NCBI GenBank assembly: GCA_005877965.1
Contig: VBNP01000081.1
Location: 1 to 19,623, forward strand
DNA: 19,623 nucleotides
Source: Gammaproteobacteria bacterium
GTDB lineage: Bacteria; Pseudomonadota; Gammaproteobacteria; Steroidobacterales; Steroidobacteraceae
Direction: 5' to 3'
Position numbers and translations under genes: made by a program
Shown here: positions 14,427 to 19,623 of the stretch, in pieces
How the letters are laid out: every line of letters begins with the position of its first letter
Numbering within the stretch: the first letter of the stretch is position 1
The notes under the pieces: generated by a model
Told to the model about the DNA's origin: nothing
Seen by the model: only the letters and a program-made list of their open reading frames with translations
Database searches by the model: none

Positions 14427-15455
14427 GTGAAATGGTCGCTCACTCTGGGTTTGCTCCTGCTCACCGTGCTCGGGCAAGCGACCCGAGGTGAGGAGCAGCA
14501 GCGGCTGGCATCGATCGGAGACCTGAAGCTCGAGAGCGGCGGCGTCATTCGCGACTGCGTGATCGGGTACCGCACTTTCGGCGGCCTCGATCCCGGGAAA
14601 TCCAACGCCGTCCTGTTTCCCACCGCCTTTGGCTGGAGATCGGCGGCGCTCGCGAGCCGCATCGGGCCCGGCAAGCTGATCGACAGCGGCAAGTATTTCG
14701 TCATCGCCGTGGATTCGCTCGGCGATGGGGTCTCGTCTTCACCTTCCAACAGCAAGAGTCAACCGGGGCTCGGTTTCCCCGAGTTCTCGATCCGCGACAT
14801 GGTGAACGCGGAGCACAAGCTCCTCGTCGGGACCCTGCACCTGCCGCACCTGCGGGCGGTGCTCGGATTTTCCATGGGCGGGATGCAGGCTTTCCAGTGG
14901 GCGGTTTCCTATCCCGACTACGCGGACAAGATCGTCTCGATCGTCGGATCACCGCAGCTCACGGCCTACGATCTGCTCCTGTGGCGCAGTGCGCTGCTGG
15001 CGCTCGAGTCCGACCCGGACTGGAAGCAGGGCCAATATTCGCGCCAGCCGGCTCTGCATCTGATGAACATGGTGCAGGCGCTGGCGCTGTACACGCCGGA
15101 GTATGTCGCCGTGCATACCCCGCCCCGGGAGTATCAGAAATTCGAGACTGAGCTGGCACAGGGTCCGGATGACCTGGACGCAAACGACACGCTGCGGCAG
15201 ATCCAGGCCATGCTCTCCGCCGATGTCGCCGCGCCTTTCGACGGGTCGCTGCAACGCGCCGCGACCAGCGTGCGAAGCCAGGCGCTGGTGATCGTCAGCC
15301 GGCACGACCATCTCATGAACCCGCGCCCGGCGTCGGACTTTGCGGGGATGCTGCACGCGCGCCTGATCGAGCTGGACAGCGAGTGCGGGCACCGCGCCCA
15401 TGCCTGCGAGATGAAGCGGGTCGGCGCAGCCGTGGCGGACTTCCTGGAGAACTAG
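14427..15455 (+). CDS. Exported alpha/beta hydrolase of the MetX (homoserine acetyltransferase)-like family
   Basis: A 342-residue alpha/beta hydrolase. Residues 1-21 look like a cleavable signal peptide (Lys2, a leucine-rich core and a likely cut near QATRG), so the mature enzyme is probably periplasmic. The body resembles MetX: GYRTFGGLD (47-55), nucleophile Ser149 in GFSMGGMQAFQW (147-158), and the likely acid and base Asp294 in VSRHDHLMNP and His322 in SECGHRAHACE. MetX itself is cytoplasmic and uses acetyl-CoA, so an exported relative is more likely a hydrolase or an acyltransferase of different specificity. The GTG start is preceded by a strong GGGAGGAG (14412-14419). It follows HPPD by 61 bases on the same strand with no clear terminator between, so cotranscription is possible. 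The substrate is unknown. Confidence 0.82.
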   Translation: MKWSLTLGLLLLTVLGQATRGEEQQRLASIGDLKLESGGVIRDCVIGYRTFGGLDPGKSNAVLFPTAFGWRSAALASRIGPGKLIDSGKYFVIAVDSLGDGVSSSPSNSKSQPGLGFPEFSIRDMVNAEHKLLVGTLHLPHLRAVLGFSMGGMQAFQWAVSYPDYADKIVSIVGSPQLTAYDLLLWRSALLALESDPDWKQGQYSRQPALHLMNMVQALALYTPEYVAVHTPPREYQKFETELAQGPDDLDANDTLRQIQAMLSADVAAPFDGSLQRAATSVRSQALVIVSRHDHLMNPRPASDFAGMLHARLIELDSECGHRAHACEMKRVGAAVADFLEN

Positions 15456-15467
15456 GGTCGCGGCTGA

Positions 15468-15484
15468 AAGCGCCTGCGGCGCTT
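15468..15484. terminator. Bidirectional stem-loop between convergent genes
   Basis: A perfect 7-base inverted repeat AAGCGCC-TGC-GGCGCTT lies in the 64-base gap between the MetX-like hydrolase stop (15455) and the acetoacetyl-CoA synthetase stop (15520). There is no long T-run on either strand, only CTT or CTTT, so termination efficiency is uncertain; its placement favours a shared terminator. Confidence 0.5.
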
Positions 15485-15519
15485 ACCTCGCTCTCCGTCC
15501 CGAGGACCGGCACGTCGGC

Positions 15520-17475
15520 TCAGGACTGAAGCTCGGGCAGGTTGCGGAAATACTCGAGCGCGCCGGCGTTGGCGAGTGCGTCCAGGTTCTTGACCGGCAG
15601 GCCGTGGATCACGTTGCGCACCGCGAGCTCGGTGACCTTGCCCGACAGGGTCCGCGGGATGTCCGGAACGGCGATGATCTTCGCCGGTACGTGCCTGGGG
15701 GTGGTGTGCGTGCGGATGGTGGAGCGGATCTGCTGCTGCAGGACTTCGTCGAGCTCGGCCCCGTTCTGCAGGCGCACGAACAGCACGATCCGCACATCGC
15801 CCTGCCAGTCCTGAGCCACCGCCAGCGCCTCGAGAATCTGCGGCAGGCTCTCGACCGCGGCATAGATTTCCGCAGTGCCGATGCGCACACCGCCCGGATT
15901 GAGCACCGCATCCGAGCGGCCGTAGATCACCACGCCATCGTGCTCGGTGAGCGCCGCGTAGTCGCCGTGGTACCAGACACCGGCGAAACGCTCAAAGTAG
16001 GCGGCGCGGTACTTCGCTCCCGTGGGATCGTTCCAGAGCCCGACCGGCATCGAGGGGAACGGCGCCGTGCACACCAGTTCGCCGCGCTCCCCGCGCAGTG
16101 GCCGGCCGGCGTCGTCGAAGATGTCGACCGCCATGCCGAGTCCGCGGCACTGGATCTCGCCGCGATACACCGGCCGCGTGGGACACCCAAGTGCGAAGCA
16201 CGAGACGATGTCGGTGCCGCCGGAGATCGAGGCGAGTTGCAGGTCGGCCTTGACGGCGCCATAGACGTAGTCGAAGCCCTCCGGCAGGAGCGGTGACCCG
16301 GTGGACAGCACGGTGCGCAGCGCCGTGAGATCCACGGCCTGTGCCGGAACGAAGCCGCTCTTTTGCAGCGCCGAGAGGTACTTCGCGCTGGTGCCGAAGA
16401 TCGTGATGCGCTCCTCCTGCGCCATGTGCCACAGCACCCCGGGGTGCGGATGGAAGGGACTGCCGTCGTAGAGCACCAGCGTCGCTCCGGTGGCGAGCCC
16501 GCTGACGAGCCAGTTCCACATCATCCAGCCACAGGTCGTGAAGTAGAACAGCCGGTCGCTGCGCTTCAGGTCGGTGTGCAGCAGGTGCTCCTTCTGATGC
16601 TGCAGCAGCGTGCCGCCGGCGCCGTGCACGAGGCACTTCGGTCTGCCGGTCGTGCCGGACGAATACAGGATGTACAGCGGATGGTCAAAGGGTAGCGGCA
16701 CGAACGATGCGGCGCGCTCGCTCGCGCCGAACTCCTGCCAGAGGCTGGCGCGGCCGCGCGCCGCCCCCAGTGCCGCCAGCGGCGGCTGCGCATCGACATA
16801 CGGGATCACCACCACGCGCTCGACCGCCACCAGCTGCGCCAGCGCCTCGGACATGGGCTGGAGCGAATCGAGTTGCTTGCCGGCGTAGAAGTAGCCGTCG
16901 GCGGTGAACAGCACCTTGGGTTGAATCTGCCCGAAGCGATCGAGCACGCCGCGCACGCCGAAGTCCGGCGAGCACGACGACCAGGTCGCGCCGACGCTCG
17001 CCGTGGCGAGCATCGCGATGGCCGCCTCCGGCAGGTTCGGCACAAAGCCGGCGACGCGGTCACCGGCCACCACGCCCGCAGCGCGCAGTCCCGCGGCCAC
17101 GCGTGCCACCTGCGCCCGCAGCTCCCGGTACGAGAGTGTCCGGCGCGCGCCGCGCTCGTTGCGGAACACCAGGGCCGGCTGATCGTCCTCGAACTTCAGC
17201 AGGTTGGCGGCGAAGTTCAGCCGGGCGCCGGGAAAGAAGCGCGCCCCCGGCATGCGCCCGGCGTGCTCGATCGCAGGTCCCGCGCCCCATTCCGCGCGCA
17301 CATCCGCGAAGCGCGCCAGCTCGCTCCAGAAATGCCCGGGCTCGGCCAGTGACCAGGCGTACAGCTCCCCGAATTCGCGCAGCTGCGTGCCGCGGCGCGC
17401 GTTCACGCAGCCCATGAAGCGTGTCAGGTTCGCATCCGCGATGCGCGCGCGGGAGGGTCGCCACAGTTCAGACAT
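15520..17475 (-). CDS. aacS: Acetoacetyl-CoA synthetase (acetoacetate-CoA ligase)
   Basis: A 651-residue adenylate-forming enzyme that activates acetoacetate to acetoacetyl-CoA with ATP. The N-terminal MSELWRPSRARIADANLTRF and FWSELARFADV are typical of the acetoacetate ligase branch rather than acetyl-CoA synthetase. The phosphate-binding motif YSSGTTGRPK is at 271-280, followed by TTCGWMMWNWLVSGL, SISGGTDIVSCFALG, WYHGDYA, and the C-terminal catalytic lysine in PRTLSGKVTELAVRN. Length is normal for the family. A longer open frame reaches 17673, but homology and a GGAG site six bases upstream support ATG at 17475. It lies 14 bases after the ETF-QO gene, so the two are probably one operon. 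Acetoacetate is an end product of tyrosine breakdown and of leucine degradation, which suits the neighbours. Confidence 0.95.
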   Translation of the reverse strand: MSELWRPSRARIADANLTRFMGCVNARRGTQLREFGELYAWSLAEPGHFWSELARFADVRAEWGAGPAIEHAGRMPGARFFPGARLNFAANLLKFEDDQPALVFRNERGARRTLSYRELRAQVARVAAGLRAAGVVAGDRVAGFVPNLPEAAIAMLATASVGATWSSCSPDFGVRGVLDRFGQIQPKVLFTADGYFYAGKQLDSLQPMSEALAQLVAVERVVVIPYVDAQPPLAALGAARGRASLWQEFGASERAASFVPLPFDHPLYILYSSGTTGRPKCLVHGAGGTLLQHQKEHLLHTDLKRSDRLFYFTTCGWMMWNWLVSGLATGATLVLYDGSPFHPHPGVLWHMAQEERITIFGTSAKYLSALQKSGFVPAQAVDLTALRTVLSTGSPLLPEGFDYVYGAVKADLQLASISGGTDIVSCFALGCPTRPVYRGEIQCRGLGMAVDIFDDAGRPLRGERGELVCTAPFPSMPVGLWNDPTGAKYRAAYFERFAGVWYHGDYAALTEHDGVVIYGRSDAVLNPGGVRIGTAEIYAAVESLPQILEALAVAQDWQGDVRIVLFVRLQNGAELDEVLQQQIRSTIRTHTTPRHVPAKIIAVPDIPRTLSGKVTELAVRNVIHGLPVKNLDALANAGALEYFRNLPELQS

Positions 17476-17489
17476 GCCAGGCTCCGCGG

Positions 17490-19157
17490 CTACAACGACT
17501 GGTAGTTGGGTCCCGAGCCCCCCTCGGGTGTGGTCCAGGTGATGATCTCGTACGGGTCCTTGATGTCGCAGGCCTTGCAGTGCACGCAGTTGGCGGCGTT
17601 GATCTGCAGCCGGCGCCCGCCGTGGCCGTCGTCCACCATCTCGTAGACCCCCGCCGGGCAGAAGCGCTCGCACGGATTGCCGAACTCCCGCGCGCAGCGC
17701 TGCGCGCAGATGCCGGTGTCGGCCACTTTCAGGTGCACCGGCTGGTTCTCCTCGTGTGCATTGCCGGCGAAGAACACGAACGACACCCGGTCGCGCGGCG
17801 GCAGCGTGCGCTCGACCCAGTGGCGCTGCGGAGAGGCGAACTCATCGAGCTTGTGCAGAGCCGACCAGTCGGCGGTGTTCCTGAGCGTCCAGGGCGATCG
17901 GCCGCAGGTGAGCGTTTCCCAGGCGGAGTTGACGAGCCCGAGCCACAGGCCGCGCTTGAAGGCGGGCTTGAAGTTGCGCACCCGCCGCAGCTCGCGGCCG
18001 CCCTGGGAGGCGCGCCACCTGGCATCGAAGCCGCGGCCGGCGCCGGTCTGCGCGATGTGCTCCCCGGCGAGCGCGCCGCAGCGGATCGCCTGATGCACGC
18101 CCTTGATCTTGGCGAAGTTCAGCGTCCCACCCGCATCGCCGATGAGGATCGCGCCCGGCATCTCCAGCGTCGGCGTCGACTGCCAGCCGCCGGCCGCCAC
18201 CGCGCGCGCACCCGCCGAGACGATCTCCCCGCCCTCGAGCAGCTTCTTCACGCTGGGGTGATTCTTGTACTGCTGAAAGGCCTCGAAGGGCTGCAGGCGC
18301 GGATCCTGGTAGTCGAGCCCGACGATATAACCGACGTACACACGGTCGTTGTCCAGGTGATAGAGGAAGCTGCCGGCATAGGTGTGCGAGTCCGCCGGCC
18401 AGCCCAGCGCATGCTCGATGCGCCCCGGGCGCACGCGTCCGGCGGGCAGCTGCCACAGCTCCTTGAACCCCAGGGCAAAGGTCTGCGGGCAGTGCCCGCG
18501 GCTGAGGTCGAATTTCGCGATCAGCTGCTTGGAGAGCGAGCCGCGGGCGCCTTCCGCGAGCACCGTGAGGGGGGCGTGGATCTCCACGCCGGCGGTGAAG
18601 TTCGGGCCGGGCTTGCCGTCGCGGTCCCGCCCCATGTCGCCGGTGCGAACTCCCTTGACCGCACCGCGCTCATCGAACAGGGCCTGCGCGGCGGCAAAAC
18701 CCGGGAAGATCTCGACGCCGGCGCCCTCGGCCTTGTGCGCGAGCCACGGCGTGAGCTGCCCGAGCGAGATGATGTAGTTGCCGTGGTTGTCGAACGGCGT
18801 CGAATGCGTCATCGAGCGCGGCAGCAGCTTCAGCAGCAAACCGGGAACCGGCTTGAACGAGCCGCTGCGGGTGAGGATGCGGAAGTCGTCCTGCGCCGCC
18901 GGCACCTTCATGCCGGGGTACTCGCGGCTCCATTCCGGCAGCAGCTGCTCCAGCGGTCCGGGCTCGAGCACCGCGCCCGAGAGCGAGTGGGCGCCGACCG
19001 CGGCGGCTTTCTCCAGAACGCACACGCTGGCGGCGGGCTTGAGCTGCTTCAGGCGGATCGCGCACGCCAGGCCCGCAGGGCCCGCACCCACTATGACGAC
19101 GTCATACTGCAGACGTTCGCGTTCGATCGTGCCCGCTGCGCTGCTCGCGTCAGTCAC
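17490..19157 (-). CDS. Electron transfer flavoprotein-ubiquinone oxidoreductase (ETF-QO)
   Basis: A 555-residue membrane-associated flavoprotein that passes electrons from ETF, reduced by acyl-CoA dehydrogenases, to ubiquinone. The N-terminal FAD-binding motif is VVIVGAGPAGLACA (20-33). VLEKAAAVGAHSLSGAVLEPG and the substrate-domain GTLNFAKIKGVHQAIRCGALAGEHIA are typical. The C-terminus carries the [4Fe-4S] ferredoxin-like ligands in CERFCPAGVYE and CVHCKACDIKDPYEIITWTTPEGG. The protein is full length. The start is GTG at 19157, preceded by AAGGGGG on the minus strand. It sits 44 bases after the short-chain dehydrogenase and 14 bases before acetoacetyl-CoA synthetase, an arrangement consistent with an acyl-CoA oxidation operon. 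The ETF subunit genes are not in the window. Confidence 0.96.
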   Translation of the reverse strand: MTDASSAAGTIERERLQYDVVIVGAGPAGLACAIRLKQLKPAASVCVLEKAAAVGAHSLSGAVLEPGPLEQLLPEWSREYPGMKVPAAQDDFRILTRSGSFKPVPGLLLKLLPRSMTHSTPFDNHGNYIISLGQLTPWLAHKAEGAGVEIFPGFAAAQALFDERGAVKGVRTGDMGRDRDGKPGPNFTAGVEIHAPLTVLAEGARGSLSKQLIAKFDLSRGHCPQTFALGFKELWQLPAGRVRPGRIEHALGWPADSHTYAGSFLYHLDNDRVYVGYIVGLDYQDPRLQPFEAFQQYKNHPSVKKLLEGGEIVSAGARAVAAGGWQSTPTLEMPGAILIGDAGGTLNFAKIKGVHQAIRCGALAGEHIAQTGAGRGFDARWRASQGGRELRRVRNFKPAFKRGLWLGLVNSAWETLTCGRSPWTLRNTADWSALHKLDEFASPQRHWVERTLPPRDRVSFVFFAGNAHEENQPVHLKVADTGICAQRCAREFGNPCERFCPAGVYEMVDDGHGGRRLQINAANCVHCKACDIKDPYEIITWTTPEGGSGPNYQSL

Positions 19158-19201
19158 TGCCTGCCCCCTTGGCTCCGCTGCCGCAGACGTGCGTGCGGCG
19201 A

Positions 19202-19623
19202 TTATTTCGGCTGCATGCGGATCGCGCCATCCAGGCGGATCGTTGTGCCATTCAACATCGTGATCTCGAACACACTCGCCACCAGCTGCGCGAACTCCTC
19301 CGGGTTGCCGAGGCGGGCCGGAAACGGGACCTGGGCCGCGAGCGAGTCCTGCACCTCCCTGGGCATGCCGTCCATCATCGGCGTATGGAAGATGCCGGGG
19401 GCGATCGACACGCAGCGGATGCCGAAGCGCGCCAGCTCGCGCGCGATCGGCAGCGTCATGCCGGCGACCGCCGCCTTGGTGGCGGAGTAAGCGGCCTGGC
19501 CGATCTGGCCTTCGAAGGCGGCGACCGAGGAGGTGTGAATCAGCAGCCCGCGTTCACCGTCGGGCCCCGGCGTGTTGTGTTGCATGAGGGCGGCGGCGGC
19601 CTTGTCGCACAGGAAGGTGCCGA
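19202..19623 (-). CDS. Short-chain dehydrogenase, HSD17B10-like 3-hydroxyacyl-CoA dehydrogenase (5' end cut by window)
   Basis: The C-terminal 140 or so residues of a classical short-chain dehydrogenase; the frame is still open at the window edge (reading GTFLCDKAAAALMQHNTPG), so the start is outside. The catalytic serine lies in LLIHTSSVAAFEGQIGQ and the YxxxK pair in AAYSATKAAVAGMTLPIARELA. SIAPGIFHTPMM and the ending NGTTIRLDGAIRMQPK closely follow the type II 3-hydroxyacyl-CoA dehydrogenase (HSD17B10) group. That group oxidises 3-hydroxyacyl-CoA or 2-methyl-3-hydroxybutyryl-CoA with NAD in isoleucine and fatty acid breakdown. The Rossmann glycine motif is missing only because of the window edge. 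ETF-QO follows after 44 bases on the same strand. Confidence 0.9.
   Translation of the reverse strand, partial: GTFLCDKAAAALMQHNTPGPDGERGLLIHTSSVAAFEGQIGQAAYSATKAAVAGMTLPIARELARFGIRCVSIAPGIFHTPMMDGMPREVQDSLAAQVPFPARLGNPEEFAQLVASVFEITMLNGTTIRLDGAIRMQPK

Noticed and set aside
17476..17673. N-terminal extension of acetoacetyl-CoA synthetase to 17673
   Set aside because: The added 66 residues lie inside the ETF-QO gene, lack homology and are Arg-rich; ATG at 17475 has a ribosome binding site and the family N-terminus.
17421..19490. 689-codon open frame on the plus strand opposite ETF-QO
   Set aside because: The minus-strand ETF-QO is unambiguous with FAD and Fe-S motifs, while the antisense translation is low-complexity and Arg/Ala-rich.

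Overview
The window is chromosomal DNA of very high GC (around 70% by eye), densely packed with metabolic housekeeping genes. It most resembles a gammaproteobacterium of the Steroidobacter/Nevskia/Xanthomonas-like groups. That rests on the large (about 1600-residue) NAD-dependent glutamate dehydrogenase, an adrenodoxin-type ferredoxin, GpmA, HPPD and ETF-ubiquinone oxidoreductase, and the family-level placement is an inference. No tRNA, rRNA, CRISPR array, insertion sequence or phage gene was seen. No gene-free stretch exceeds 300 bases; the longest, about 230 bases, is the divergent promoter region at 13069-13300.

Layout. (1) 1-3841, plus strand: a tandem-domain ABC ATPase, a serine-hydrolase-fold membrane-anchored protein that has lost its catalytic motifs, and an MFS exporter, tightly spaced like one operon. 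(2) 3822-5052, minus strand: a PhzF-family protein followed by a small Rieske protein, whose 3' end overlaps the MFS gene. (3) 5171-7504, plus strand: a thiamine-binding protein of the MTH1187/YkoF type, then a probable operon of [2Fe-2S] ferredoxin, crotonase-family enzyme, and a membrane-anchored fusion of an RraB-like domain to a cupin. (4) 7542-13068, minus strand: NAD-glutamate dehydrogenase followed by gpmA. The dehydrogenase is broken into three frames by two lesions, each of which also seems to remove conserved residues. (5) 13301-15455, plus strand: 4-hydroxyphenylpyruvate dioxygenase and a secreted MetX-like alpha/beta hydrolase. (6) 15520-19623, minus strand: a short-chain dehydrogenase running off the window edge, ETF-ubiquinone oxidoreductase and acetoacetyl-CoA synthetase.

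How the genes fit together: blocks 4 to 6 centre on catabolism of amino acids and acyl-CoAs. Glutamate dehydrogenase returns nitrogen and carbon to 2-oxoglutarate. HPPD opens the homogentisate route, whose end products are fumarate and acetoacetate. Acetoacetyl-CoA synthetase can activate that acetoacetate. The short-chain dehydrogenase and ETF-QO serve beta-oxidation or branched-chain acyl-CoA oxidation and pass electrons to the quinone pool.

I did not find a clearly new multi-gene system. The observations most worth checking are the three abutting perfect palindromes between the glutamate dehydrogenase and HPPD promoters, the two lesions in glutamate dehydrogenase (each on a short inverted repeat), the RraB-cupin fusion, and the apparent pseudo-enzyme of the beta-lactamase fold.
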